64,000 nt of DNA from Magicicada septendecula (GCA_034769895.1 JAWRYS010000699.1:1-64000); one strand, 5' to 3'; positions 26,924 through 40,188 are shown, numbered from the stretch's first letter. Program-made: numbers and translations. The notes: generated by a model from the letters alone, not told the origin.

Positions 26924-28319
26924 TATTACCCTGCCACCAAATTTGATCATTTTAATAAAATATTGTTTTTGTTGAAATTATCAATTATCTTATCTTTCAC
27001 ATTATCATTTGTTATTCTTATTATGATCTGGTATACTTGTCTTTAATTATAAGTGTTCTATCCCTGGAACATGTTACTTCCCTAACAAATTAATCACCAT
27101 ATATTCTGGAATCAGTCGGGGGGCTCTCTTGACCTAATACCCCGCTGTCCATACAATACATAATACATAAATAATATCGATTGCTGGAGCTATCTCGTCA
27201 GTCAATCACATTTAATAATCACTTGTCTATTCACGACTAAAATAAATAAAATAATATAATATATTCTTGGGATTGTTCACTCAGTCTAACTTCTCAGATC
27301 TAAATATTTCTTTCCATTGATTCTTTCAGATGTTTATTTTCTTGTGGCGATATTAATAACATTTTTTATTTTTAATTGGCACTATCTTCCTTCCTTCTTT
27401 ATCAGTACTGCTTAATCTTCATTTTTCATTCACTATCTTCATTCAATTAAAACATAACAAGTATCTGTATCTTTAGTTGTTGTGGATTCTCTCACAATCA
27501 TGATAGGTTATTTGTAATAAATTCGTTTCTGGTCTTGTCTCATTTTCATCGTTGATTGTCTACATTTGTCCTTTCTTATTCATTTTATATCACTATAGTT
27601 TCTTCTAATTTATGGATGTTGTATCTTTCTTTTATATTCCAATAATAAGTTCATAACTGTGTTTAATAAGAGGTGCTTATTTTGTTTAGAATTTGGAAAT
27701 TTATTCCCAGTTGTTTATCTGTTTGATTCATCATAACATTATCAAACTGTACTGTAAGTTGTCCTTACTATTCATTTGAATTCTGATATATTCAAATTTG
27801 TTTATTTGGCTTAATTTAAAGTTATATTCTGGATTATCAAAGTTGGTAAGGTGGGCTTGCTATGTTCTTTGAGTTTTGAGGTTTTATAATAATAAATTCT
27901 TCACTTCCAAATTAATTCTCATACATAATTAGTTGTAAGTTGTTCTTACTATTTCTTTAGAATTTTGGTGGTTTTATAATAATAAATTCTTCAATTCCAA
28001 ATTAATTCTCATAAATAATTAGTTGTAAGTTGATCTTACTATTTCTTTAGAATTTTGTGGTTTATCACAACTTCTACACTTCTTATTATAGTGCTTATTG
28101 TCACATGTCCTTCTGTACCCAGTATTGATGATCTTTTGGCAATTTCCGTTATGTCGGTCAGTTGCTCATACCTTCATTTGTATGGTTCTGTTTCTTTATT
28201 CTTTATTCATATTATTGTTCCTCAATGAAACTTATTTCTCGTCTCCTTAAAATGGTTCTTTGGCCGTAGTCGGTTAGCGTAGCATCCGTCCCTTTTCTTG
28301 ATGGTGTGTGGTATATAAT

Positions 28320-29240
28320 TTATCCCGGGTCCATAATCTCATTTGACCTTATTGTCCGCACTACCATTGTCTTTTTAATTATTTCTTTCCTTGCGGCATC
28401 TCTCGCTTCTTCCTTGTACTCCATTCTTCCCGATCTTATTCTTTCATTTGCTGCAAAGCTTATTCGACTCATCCTATCATATTGTTGATTAAAACAATAT
28501 GTTACTGGTCCATCAATGACTAGTGATATCATTGATATCTTCCCACGTATTTCTATTTCTGGTATTTCCCATTTATCTCTGGTATTCTCTAAGTTGTAAA
28601 CTATAGTTTTGTGGTAAGTCATTATTGACATTGCTTTTAATCTCCTCCTATAGTCTCTGGCATTCATGATTTCTTCATTGTTGGTAATTGGAATATTCAG
28701 TACATTAATTAACCCATTGTTCATCATCTCCCACTCTTCCGGTGTTTTTATCAAATTCTTTAGATGCGTTCTTCTTACTTTCTTTGGTTCCACTTCATCA
28801 TCCTTAGTATTTTCTTTGTTTTCGTTAGTTTTCTTTTCAGGTAATACTACTCCTGGTTCCTCTGTTTTGTCGTTTGGTATTTCTTCTGTTTCTGGTTTGC
28901 CATCATTTTTTATTTCTTCGGTCTTCTCCTTTCTTAATTTTTCTCTTTTTAATCTGTCCTCTCTCATTTCCTTAATGTCCGCTTTTAATTTTTCCCTAAA
29001 CAGTTTATTATCATTTATTATTTCTTTGGTCATTTCCTCCATGAATTCCATCATACGTTTAATCATTTCTCGCGTCTTCTCACCTTCCGTTTGTGTGGTT
29101 TCTTCTGGTTGTTTTTCCGGATCCTTTCTTGTTATAATTTCTATTTCCTCAACCGGCGTCGCTTCTTTGTCTTCCATATTTAACTCGTCTACCTTCTCGG
29201 TTTCGGCCGCTCGTTTTCGCGATACCTCTCGCTTCCTCAT
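28320..29240 (-). CDS. Gag-like coiled-coil protein, array 1 unit 6 (306 aa, intact)
   Basis: Open throughout, with the same layout as the unit 2 copy: basic N-terminus, acidic region, coiled coil at about 57-115, charged linker, and the shared motif at 176-186. Residue 152 is P as in units 3, 5 and 7, while units 2 and 4 have R. Function as a Gag-type protein is inferred. Confidence 0.62.
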   Translation of the reverse strand: MRKREVSRKRAAETEKVDELNMEDKEATPVEEIEIITRKDPEKQPEETTQTEGEKTREMIKRMMEFMEEMTKEIINDNKLFREKLKADIKEMREDRLKREKLRKEKTEEIKNDGKPETEEIPNDKTEEPGVVLPEKKTNENKENTKDDEVEPKKVRRTHLKNLIKTPEEWEMMNNGLINVLNIPITNNEEIMNARDYRRRLKAMSIMTYHKTIVYNLENTRDKWEIPEIEIRGKISMISLVIDGPVTYCFNQQYDRMSRISFAANERIRSGRMEYKEEARDAARKEIIKKTMVVRTIRSNEIMDPG

Positions 29241-29322
29241 CTTGTTTATTTTGGTTTATTTGTCTATTAATAATAATTTAATTTATATTAAATTACACGC
29301 CTCACACGTTGGTGCGCCAATT

Positions 29323-32119
29323 TGTAACCAGTATTTTTATTTGTATAGGGTTGAATCTTATTGAAATGTATTCTCTGTTTGTAACCAGAGAATATATCGT
29401 TACATACAATGTTATTATAAATCAGTTACTTGTATATATGTCGTGTGCACTTAAATTACACCGCCCGTGGGAAGTGTCAACTTGCAATATAGGTAAATAA
29501 TGTCGAGACAAACTCGCACTGGAGTCGTCGATGTGTAATTATAAATGTGTTATGTTGAACGGCGAATGGTTTTGTAAATTGCCGCTTACTCCCACTATGC
29601 TCCACGTTTCCGTGACCTCACTCAACGATGCCAACTGTCGGGTTCGCTGCAATCTGTCAATTCTATTTACTAAATGTAACAGCAATAATAACGACACACA
29701 AATACTATCAAACATATATCCTCGTGGAATCCTTTATTCGGAAAAACACTGGTTAACTGTTTTAATAAATTTTAAACAGGATAATCACAATTGTATCGTA
29801 AGCTATAAGTCTTCTTTTACCAGTTGGCAGCAGTAGCTGTTCAGTATTTCTACGAGACCAAAACAATGCTTTTGTTAACGTTTTTAAATAAAATATATTA
29901 ATTATCTCAGGGCGTATATGGTTCGGGGATAATAATTGTACAAAATATTACACTATTAATCAAAATACAAATTTACAATTACAGGATATTACAACGTTAG
30001 AGTGATACGTGCACACAGAAATTGTATAGTGGTTACCAGTTTTAAAAAGGTTATGTCCAGTTCAGGCTTTGATAGTTATTATGTGAATTAAAAGTTCTTG
30101 TTGTGTATAAAAAGGTGTTAATCTTATATGGTGTTATTAGTGGTTGTTTCTAGTGTTCGTGTTATATGGTGTCCGTAGTTTAGTTGATTATTGCTTAACA
30201 GTAGAGTATACAAATGTGTGTGTTGTAGTACGATATAATGAGATGTCAGAATCACCAAATCCTCTTCTTGTACTCTTCTTGGTTGAAGATGGGGCCCACG
30301 TACACGTCAAATCTTCTTTCTCGTCCCTCGTCCACTTCAAATCTTCTTCCTGGTTGTTATTTCTTCTAATCCATATAATGGGTAGTCTTCAGTTATTGCA
30401 AAAAGTTCGTGTAGTGTACTTCTAACTGTATTTATCTAGTTGTATTGTTTTTTCACATTTTATAACACATAATGTAAGACGATTTAAGAACGCGTCTATC
30501 TGCTAAGATCGTTGTCAAAGAAGTCCCATTTTATTTATCCGAAATTTCTGGTTGCTAAGGGTAAACTTGGAATCTGGTTGGTTAATTCGGATCTACATTG
30601 TCACATACTTTCGTTATTTCAAAGTCTAAAATTTGTTCAAAATCTTTAAATTAACATAACTTTTCTATACTGAATGGGAATTTAAAACCATTATCAGCAT
30701 TATTTTGATCTTCACATTTGTTATATTTAGACACCAAACATGCCTATTTTTATTTAAAAACTATGGATGTTACAATTTTATTATTTGGAATTTTCTTAAA
30801 TAACTTGATATGTGTTATTTTGTTTCTATATTCCTTGTATACATTATTACGTATAAATACATCTACCTTTTCCAATTTGCTTTACAAAATTTCTAATATT
30901 ATTGTTCAAAATTTACTAAAGTTGGTTTCACCTGGCCTCTGTAATGGTATTACTTTCATCACCATGTTTTAAAATCTTTAACAATTTAATTAACTTTTAC
31001 CACTCATCAAAATTGTTTAACATATAACGTTATTTTAACAACACAAAAAATATATTACTCCAATAGTCAAATTCATGCCCACATGGCTATGATTATACCA
31101 AATCCTTGCACAAATAATTGTTTTCTACTCAGACTGTATAAGTGTTTGACACTTAACAAAACATCTTTATATAGTCCATTCTGCTTTCTCAATTAATCAA
31201 TTTACCATGGTTTAATATCAGTTCTATTGTTATATTTGTTAACACAACATAAAAAAAATGGAATTAATATCATTAAATTGACATTCCTTTAATCTAACTG
31301 TATCATCTGTTACATACAAAAAACACAACACAAATACTATGATATAACACTGTGCTAAAACATAAAACATGCACATTTTACAAAAAAATTCTATACTAAT
31401 TTGTTAGTCCCTTGTCAGCTAATTTACTCATTATTCTGACACTGTCTATGTCATATTTACTATTTATATGGGTTTCAACATCCGTATACTTACTGATGTT
31501 TGACTTACAATAATTACAATAAATTGAACACTGTTGCTCCACCTCACCACACAGTTCTAATAATCTTGTTACATTTACTGTTTATATGGGTTTCACTCTT
31601 GTTATAAATGTTATTGTGACCGTGTTATAATTTGCTGCTTACTGGACAACCCTATGAACTCTATATGTGACAATTATTTGTATGGTTCATGTATCTATAA
31701 TCATGTGTATCTATATTTTTGTTACATCAATTAACTTAATTATTTACTAATATTTCTCTTACATAATATTACATGTTTGGGCCTATTATCCCTCACTTTG
31801 TATTTTGATTATCTGGATATAATGATACATTAACTGAAACCATTTGTTTCTTTATAGTCCTGGTTCATAAGCTGTTTGTCTTTACAATTCTTTGTTTGGT
31901 CAATACTGAAAATTCATGTCATAGTTGCGGTTTGAAGATATCTGCATCACTTAGCCTAAATCATTTGGGTACGGTCAGTTGTCTTACTAGTCAGTCTGAA
32001 ATTGTTAGTCGTTCTTCTTCACTATCATCTTTGAAGATATTGTTCTTCTTGTTAGCTTCTTAACCAAAGTCTTCATTAAATCAGGTAAGATATTATGTTG
32101 TTCCAAATGTAATGTTACA
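29323..32119 (-). repeat. Array 1 LTR of unit 6 (2797 bp)
   Basis: Ends are TGTAAC and GTTACA; it is the right-hand subtype with the 11-bp block near 31634. It is most like LTR 5 over its U3 side. Confidence 0.85.
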
Positions 32120-33515
32120 TATTACCCTGCCACCAAATTTGATCATTTTAATAAAATATTGTTTTTGTTGAAATTATCAATTATCTTATCTTTCACATTA
32201 TCATTTGTTATTCTTATTATGATCTGGTATACTTGTCTTTAATTATAAGTGTTCTATCCCTGGAACATGTTACTTCCCTAACAAATTAATCACCATATAT
32301 TCTGGAATCAGTCGGGGGGCTCTCTTGACCTAATACCCCGCTGTCCATACAATACATAATACATAAATAATATCGATTGCTGGAGCTATCTCGTCAGTCA
32401 ATCACATTTAATAATCACTAGTCTATTCACGACTAAAATAAATAAAATAATATAATATATTCTTGGGATTGTTCACTCAGTCTAACTTCTCAGATCTAAA
32501 TATTTCTTTCCATTGATTCTTTCAGATGTTTATTTTCTTGTGGCGATATTAATAACATTTTTTATGTTTAATTGGCACTATCTTCCTTCCTTCTTTATCA
32601 GTACTGCTTAATCTTCATTTTTCATTCACTATCTTCATTCAATTAAAACATAACAAGTATCTGTATCTTTAGTTGTTGTGGATTCTCTCACAATCATGAT
32701 AGGTTATTTGTAATAAATTCGTTTCTGGTCTTGTCTCATTTTCATCGTTGATTGTCTACATTTGTCCTTTCTTATTCATTTTATATCACTATAGTTTCTT
32801 CTAATTTATGGATGTTGTATCTTTCTTTTATATTCCAATAATAAGTTCATAACTGTGTTTAATAAGAGGTGCTTATTTTGTTTAGAATTTGGAAATTTAT
32901 TCCCAGTTGTTTATCTGTTTGATTCATCATAACATTATCAAACTGTACTGTAAGTTGTCCTTACTATTCATTTGAATTCTGATATATTCAAATTTGTTTA
33001 TTTGGCTTAATTTAAAGTTATATTCTGGATTATCAAAGTTGGTAAGGTGGGCTTGCTATGTTCTTTGAGTTTTGAGGTTTTATAATAATAAATTCTTCAC
33101 TTCCAAATTAATTCTCATACATAATTAGTTGTAAGTTGTTCTTACTATTTCTTTAGAATTTTGGTGGTTTTATAATAATAAATTCTTCAATTCCAAATTA
33201 ATTCTCATAAATAATTAGTTGTAAGTTGATCTTACTATATCTTTAGAATTTTGTGGTTTATCACAACTTCTACACTTCTTATTATAGTGCTTATTGTCAT
33301 ATGTCCTTCTGTACCCAGTATTGATGATCTTTTGGCAATTTCCGTTATGTCGGTCAGTTGCTCATACCTTCATTTGTATGGTTCTGTTTCTTTATTCTTT
33401 ATTCATATTATTGTTCCTCAATGAAAGTTATTTCTCGTCTCCTTAAAATGGTTCTTTGGCCGTAGTCGGTTAGCGTAGCATCCGTCCCTTTTCTTGATGG
33501 TGTGTGGTATATAAT

Positions 33516-34436
33516 TTATCCCGGGTCCATAATCTCAGTTGACCTTATTGTCCGCACTACCATTGTCTTTTTAATTATTTCTTTCCTTGCGGCATCTCTC
33601 GCTTCTTCCTTGTACTCCATTCTTCCCGATCTTATTCTTTCATTTGCTGCAAAGCTTATTCGACTCATCCTATCATATTGTTGATTAAAACAATATGTTA
33701 CTGGTCCATCAATGACTAATGATATCATTGATATCTTCCCACGTATTTCTATTTCTGGTATTTCCCATTTATCTCTGGTATTCTCTAAGTTGTAAACTAT
33801 AGTTTTGTGGTAAGTCATTATTGACATTGCTTTTAATCTCCTCCTATAGTCTCTGGCATTCATGATTTCTTCATTGTTGGTAATTGGAATATTCAGTACA
33901 TTAATTCACCCATTGTTCATCATCTCCCACTCTTCCGGTGTTTTTATCAAATTCTTTAGATGCGTTCTTCTTACTTTCTTTGGTTCCACTTCATCATCCT
34001 TAGTATTTTCTTTGTTTTCGTTAGTTTTCTGTTCAGGTAATACTACTCCTGGTTCCTCTGTTTTGTCGTTTGGTATTTCTTCTGTTTCTGGTTTGCCATC
34101 ATTTTTTATTTCTTCGGTCTTCTCCTTTCTTAATTTTTCTCTTTTTAATCTGTCCTCTCTCATTTCCTTAATGTCCGCTTTTAATTTTTCCCTAAACAGT
34201 TTATTATCATTTATTATTTCTTTGGTCATTTCCTCCATGAATTCCATCATAGGTTTAATCATTTCTCGCGTCTTCTCACCTTACGTTTGTGTGGTTTCTT
34301 CTGGTTGTTTTTCCGGATCCTTTCTTGTTATAATTTCTATTTCCTCAACCGGCGTCGCTTCTTTGTCTTCCATATTTAACTCGTCTACCTTCTCGGTTTC
34401 GGCCGCTCGTTTTCGCGATACCTCTCGCTTCCTCAT
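33516..34436 (-). pseudogene. gag-like gene, unit 7, two nonsense codons
   Basis: This copy carries TAA at codon 52 (34281-34283, a glutamate codon in the others) and TGA at codon 177 (33906-33908, the change also seen in unit 3). The rest is collinear with the intact copies. It is the copy nearest the single-copy spacer, and edge copies in arrays tend to decay because they are exchanged less often. Confidence 0.82.
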
Positions 34437-34518
34437 CTTGTTTATTTTGGTTTATTTGACTATTAATAATAATTTAATTTATATTAAATTACAGGCCTCA
34501 CACGTTGTTGCGCCAATT

Positions 34519-37317
34519 TGTAACCAGTATTTTTATTTGTATAGGGTTGAATCTTATTGAAATGTATCCTCTGTTTGTAACCAGAGAATATATCGTTACA
34601 TACAATGTTATTATAAATCAGTTACTTGTATATATGTCGTGTGCACTTAAATTACACCGCCCGTGGGAAGTGTCAACTTGCAATATAGGTAAATAATGTA
34701 GAGACAAACTCGCACTGGAGTCGTCGATGTGTAATTATAAATGTGTTATGTTGAACGGCGAATGGTTTTGTAAATTGCCGCTTACTCCCACTATGCTCCA
34801 CGTTTCCGTGACCTCACTCAACGATGCCAACTGTCGGGTTCGCTGCAATCTGTCAATTGTATTTACTAAATGTAACAGCAATAATAACGACACACAAATA
34901 CTATCAAACATATATCCTCGTGGAATCCTTTATTCGGAAAAAACACTGGTTAACTGTTTTAATAAATTTTAAACAGGATAATCACAATTGTATCGTAAGC
35001 TATAAGTCTTCTTTTACCAGTTGGCAGCAGTAGCTGTTCAGTATTTCTACGAGACCAGAACAATGCTTTTGTTAACGTTTTTAAATAAAATATATTAATT
35101 ATCTCAGGGCGTATATGGTTCGGGGATAATAATTATACAAAATATTACACTATTAATCAAAATACAAATTTACAATTACAGGATATTACAACGTTAGAGT
35201 GATACGTGCACACAGAAATTGTATAGTGGTTACCAGTTTTAAAAAGGTTATGTCCAGTTCAGGCTTTGATAGTTATTATGTGAATTAAAAGTTCTTGTTG
35301 GTTTTAAAAAGGTGTTAATCTTATATGGTGTTATTAGTGGTTGTTTCTAGTGTTCGTGTTATATGGTGTCCGTAGTTTAGTTGATTATTGCTTAACAGTA
35401 GAGTATACAAATGTGTGTGTTGTAGTACGATATAATGAGATGTCAGAATCAACAAATCCTCTTCTTGTACTCTTCTTGGTTGAAGATGGGGCCCACGTAC
35501 ACGTCAAATCTTCTTTCTCGTCCCTCGTCCACTTCAAATCTTCTTCCTGGTTGTTATTTCTTCTAATCCATATAATGGGTAGTCTTCAGTTATTGCAAAA
35601 AGTTCGTGTAGTGTACTTCTAATTGTATTTATCTAGTTGTATTGTTTTTTCACATTTTATAACACATAATGTAAGACGATTTAAGAACGCGTCTATCTGC
35701 TAAGATCGTTGTCAAAGAAGTCCCATTTTATTTATCCGAAATTTCTGGTTGCTAAGGGTAAACTTGGAATCTGGTTGGTTAATTTGGATCTACATTGTCA
35801 CATACTTTCGTTATTTCAAAGTCTAAAATTTGTTCAAAATCTTTAAATTAACATAACTTTTCTATACTGAATGGGAATTTAAAACCATTATCAGCATTAT
35901 TTTGATCTTCACATTTGTTATATTTAGACACCAAACATGCCTATTTTTATTTAAAAACTATGGATGTTACAATTTTATTATTTGGAATTTTCTTAAATAA
36001 CTTGATATGTGTTATTTTGTTTCTATATTCCTTGTATACATTATTACCTATAAATACATCTACCTTTTCCAATTTGCTTTATAAATTTCTAATATTATTG
36101 TTCAAAATTTACTAAAGTTGGTTTCACCTGGCCTCTGTAATGGTATTACTTCATCACCATGTTTTAAAATCTTTAACAATTTAATTAACTTTTAACACTC
36201 ATCAAAATTGTTTAACATATAACGTTATTTTAACAACACAAAAAATATGTTACTCCAATAGTCAAATTCATGCCCACATGGCTATGATTATACCAAATCC
36301 TTGCACAAATAATTGTTTTCTACTCAGACTGTATAAGTGTTTGACACTTAACAAAACATCTTTATATAGTCCATTCTGCTTTGTCAATTAATCAATTTAC
36401 CATGGTTTAATATCAGTTCTATTGTTATATTTGTTAACACAACATAAAAAAATGGAATTAATATCATTAAATTGACATTCCTTTAATCTAACTGTATCAT
36501 CTGTTACATACAAAAAACACAACACAAATACTATGATATAACACTGTGCTAAAACATAAAACATGCACATTTTACAAAAAAATTCTATACTAATTTGTTA
36601 GTCCCTTGTCAGCTAATTTACTCATTATTCTGACACTGTCTATGTCATATTTACTATTTATATGGGTTTCAACATCCGTATACTTACTGATGTTTGACTT
36701 ACAAAAATTACAATAAATTGAACACTGTTGCTCCACCTCACCACACAGTTCTTATAATCTTGTTACATTTACTGTTTATATGGGTTTCACTCTTGTTATA
36801 AATGTTATTGTGACCGTGTTATAATTTGTTGCTTACTGGACAACCCTATGAACTCTATATGTGACAATTATTTGTATGGTTCATGTATCTATAATCATGT
36901 GTATCTATATATTTGTTACATCAATTAACTTAATTATTTACTAATATTTCTCTTACATAATATTACATGTTTGGGCCTATTATCCCTCACTTTGTATTTT
37001 GATTATCTGGATATAATGATACATTAACTGAAACCATTTGTTTCTTTATAGTCCTGGTTCATAAGCTGTTTGTCTTTACAATTCTTTGTTTGGTCAATAC
37101 TGAAAATTCATGTCATAGTTGGGGTTTGAAGATATCTGCATCACTTAGCCTAAATCATTAATTTGGGTACGGTCAGTTGTCTTACTAGTCAGTCTGAAAT
37201 TGTTAGTCGTTCTTCTTCACTATCATCTTTGAAGATATTGTTCTTCTTGTTAGCTTCTTAACCAAAGTCTTCATTAAATCAGGTAAGATATTATGTTGTT
37301 CCAAATGTAATGTTACA
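34519..37317 (-). repeat. Array 1 LTR of unit 7 (2799 bp), outermost 5' LTR
   Basis: This is the terminal LTR of the array. Its 5' end on the minus strand (TGTAACATTACA) is the exact array boundary at 37317; inner LTRs are followed there by tattaccctgcc, whereas here single-copy sequence begins with ctatcaagg. A target-site duplication cannot be tested because the far end of the array is outside the window. Confidence 0.88.
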
Positions 37318-37954
37318 CTATCAAGGAAGATCAAGTGAGAATGAGAAGGATATAAACTCAAATATAAATAAGAAAATTTTTTAAAATGGAAGGAAGTCCA
37401 GAATAATAACAAACCTAGAATAACTATCATAAGCAATTGTTTCAGACAAAGCAAGTATAGTCTGAAAAAATTACTTCTGGAGAAGGGCATTCTGTAGCGC
37501 GACTGAAAATCCACCACTTATTAAGTCATATAAAATCATAAAAATTAATTACACCACATATGTTAAAATAATATTGAATGAGATTTAATGAAATTAAAGA
37601 AATGAACTACAATAAAATAAAAATCCTCATTACATTATATAAAAACCACTGTTAAATATCAAAGAAATTATTAAAAGCAACTCATATAATAAGATCAGGA
37701 ATTTACCCAGGATGTTAGGAGCAGTAAACAAATTAAATAACACCATATCAAGAAGAAAGAGAATCAGTTTAAGAGTGGTGAACACCAAAATACCCCAAAG
37801 ACAAGAAGAAGGAAGAATAAAGTTTGTGATCAGGAAGAAAACAATACCCTGAAACCTTTAGAGAAGAGCAAGGTCCGTATCAGTAAATAAATTAGATGCT
37901 CCAAACTAAACATCAGTCGAGATAACACGAAGTACCTTGGTTTACCCAACAGTG
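37318..37954. other. Single-copy AT-rich spacer, no gene seen
   Basis: This is the sequence immediately flanking array 1. It is rich in adenine on the plus strand and has no ORF with coding character. The one longer ORF here (37203-37517, minus) runs across the LTR boundary and looks random. Confidence 0.6.
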
Positions 37955-38108
37955 AAGAATGAAGACAAGAAGACCAGAAGAATGAAGACTAGAAGAAGGA
38001 CAAGAATGAAGACAAGAAAGAAGATAAGAAGAAGGACAAGAAAGGAGATAAGAAGATGTACAAGAAAGAAGATAAGAAGAAATACAAGAAAGAAGACAGG
38101 AGGAGAGG
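37955..38108 (+). repeat. Purine-rich low-complexity tract
   Basis: About 150 bases are almost only A and G on the plus strand, built from variants of gaagaaggacaagaa and aagaaagaagataagaag. It is an irregular 12-24 base tandem repeat. ORFs across it are simple-sequence artefacts. Confidence 0.8.
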
Positions 38109-40064
38109 AAGCAATAGTATGAAAGAAACACCGTTGTAAAACCTATTATTATTATTAACTACCATCAACCCGAAACCCACAAAAACGATTAAAAAGAAAG
38201 TATAGCATACCAAAATCCTATAAAAATGTAATTATTTAGAAACCTAAAGTGTTGTATAGTATTATAAGAAGTGAACCAACTAAAGCTATTGTGTGATAAA
38301 GAAAATAAACAAGTCTTAACAGTCCATGATTACTAAAGGTCTGGTCTGAGATAGTGAGACTCAAAATATCAGAACCACCAGTGAAAGTGAATTTGTGTAA
38401 GTGTTTTTTGGAAATGCAATAAACTTAAAGTTAGTGATACTATGACTTATCAATATGCTATATAACAACTTTTATATCCAATAGTACACAGCATCATAAA
38501 ATAATAAGATGGGAGATTTCCAGTATTTTATTATTTTAATGTAACTCTTTATTCACAAGACATTTGTAAAAAAAAATGCTAATAACTAGAGTATGGGTGG
38601 TCATGTTTACTGATGAAGGGGATCATAAATAATAATGGTTTAGACCAGAAAGGACTGGCATGAATTTAGTATTCATAGGTTTAAAATGTTTAAATAGGCT
38701 GTTTGTTCACAGCCATAAAATCAATGTATTTGTAAGAGTTATTAGAAAATAAGATTTATATTATGTGTTTAAAATGAATTATGTTTGCTAAATAACAGCA
38801 TACATACCATTAATAATGTTTCAGTAGGTATGCTGTGTTAATTCAAAAAGATTTAAAAGTATATGTTCAAACCATGTCAGCAATATGTTCAATTGTACAG
38901 ATTGCTAAATAATGTTCATAATTATTTTTTTATAACAGTAGTGTTAATTAAATACTACACCTCACAATAAGTTATAAACCATTTTATTTTCATGTAATAA
39001 TAACTATGTAAAGTCAGAGGAGTGGTAGGATTAAATTTATTTGAGAAAGACAGAAATGTAAAATTCTAAACTCTAGGCCATTGGGTGAATTCACAGAAAC
39101 CATATAAACCAGTATAATTCACTTATAAATCCTGTAAACTAGCAAGATTTAGATAAGGTAAATCAATTAACCACTACTGGGAATGATCCTATGAGTTAAA
39201 ATGATAATAAGGAAATATACCTTAAAATATTGTAAATTTTCAAAATATATAAGTTAATTAATTTTAAAGAGTAATGTCAAATTCAGAGATTAACACAAAA
39301 AACCAGTTCAAAGGTTCAATTTACATGTATTTAAGGAAAGGAAGAGAAATATGACTAATTAAAATTTATTATAATAGTATTAATAACAATTAAAATGGTA
39401 GAAAAATTGTATAAAGGCGGAAATCAATGTTTGAGCCTAGGTTTCCAAAAAGGAAAGAAATTTGGTAATTTCCACAAAATGTCTACAGATATGGACTATA
39501 ATATGTCAATTTAAAAGGAATGAGATGATTAAACCAATGATATGGTTCATAATTCATGAAAGTGATGAATAAAATAAATAAATTCCATATATAATGTAAT
39601 TTTGTATCATGTATATGGGTAATCGAAATATGTTAACAATACTTTTTCAAAGATTAACTGGGCCAGATTTTGACCAAGTTAAAATAGTCTTTTGTTGAAT
39701 ATCAAGCTGTATAGTTGTGTGATAAAACGTTCCTTAAAACCGAGTAGAAAATGGTACTACGGTTAGCCATTAATATAAGTGAATCGAGAGTTAGAAGAAT
39801 TAAACACTTTTTTAACTAAATCTACCAAAACGTTAGTGACAATAGTGAAAACTAACACCTAACTTCATTATATGAGTGATCTAAAACAGTATAACAATAT
39901 ATTTGATATAATTCACGCTACAAATCATAACCACTTTTACAGACAAATTAACCCACAGAAGTGAACACATACCAAATAACTGAATTAACACCAGTATACA
40001 CAGGACACTTCTTCAGAACACACCAAACAACCTAATAGACAGATTACACCAGTGCGGGGACATT
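38109..40064. other. Single-copy AT-rich spacer, no gene seen
   Basis: I find no ORF of useful length, no RNA gene and no recognisable transposon here. A short inverted repeat lies at 38795-38836. Confidence 0.55.
38795..38836. repeat. Short inverted repeat
   Basis: ACAGCATAC and GTATGCTGT form a perfect 9-bp stem separated by 24 bases. No transposase or target duplication is visible, so a miniature transposon is not supported. Confidence 0.5.
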
Positions 40065-40148
40065 TCAAACATTCATGAAGGTAATTTTGCTTTGAGTTTT
40101 TAACACGACGACTTTCTCAGTAACCTCGCCAGATCTAATAGCGGCCAT
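40065..40148 (-). other. Short ORF in promoter-like patch, possible first exon (27 aa)
   Basis: The minus-strand ATG lies in the context TCAAGATGGCC, a good animal start context, and reads 27 codons beginning MAAIRSGEVTEKVVV. Codon choice is more GC-rich than the surroundings. No convincing splice donor is found and the frame ends at TGA, so this could be a tiny ORF, an upstream ORF or chance. It sits just downstream of the motifs at 40141-40188 when read on the minus strand. Confidence 0.25.
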
Positions 40149-40188
40149 CTTGAAAATACAAATCTGCCTTCCACATCGAGTGACGTCA
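40141..40188 (-). promoter_or_regulatory. Promoter-like patch with YY1/Pho-like and CRE-like motifs
   Basis: TGACGTCA (40181-40188) is a perfect CRE/ATF-type palindrome. GCGGCCATCTTG (40141-40152) is, on the minus strand, CAAGATGGCCGC, close to the YY1/Pho core GCCAT and typical of sites just downstream of animal transcription starts. Together with several CpGs they stand out from flanking AT-rich DNA. A minus-strand promoter is inferred. Confidence 0.4.

Larger units (their letters stand above)
1..37317 (-). mobile_element. Array 1: head-to-tail tandem array of a gag-only LTR retroelement
   Basis: Seven complete units and one partial LTR repeat head to tail. Minus-strand LTR starts fall at 37317, 32119, 26923, 21724, 16526, 11344, 6155 and 971, giving unit lengths of 5198, 5196, 5199, 5198, 5182, 5189 and 5184 bp. 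Each unit is one LTR of about 2.79 kb followed by an internal region of about 2.4 kb (972-3366, 6156-8553, 11345-13742, 16527-18930, 21725-24126, 26924-29322, 32120-34518). The array ends on the right exactly at an LTR terminus (TGTAACATTACA on the minus strand), where sequence changes to single copy. The left end lies outside the window. Only a gag-like gene is present, with no pol. The LTR, primer-site and purine-tract layout is that of Ty3/gypsy-type elements; the family assignment is inferred. Confidence 0.85.

Noticed and set aside
1-37317. HeT-A/TART-like telomeric array
   Set aside because: Those are non-LTR elements joined through poly(A) tails. Here neighbouring units share true LTRs with a primer site and a purine tract, and there is no telomeric simple repeat.
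37203-37517. 104-codon minus-strand ORF at the array 1 edge
   Set aside because: It crosses the LTR/single-copy junction and has no homology or coding signature.
37937-38122. Arginine/lysine-rich ORFs over the purine tract
   Set aside because: Simple-sequence artefact; the tract is an irregular microsatellite.
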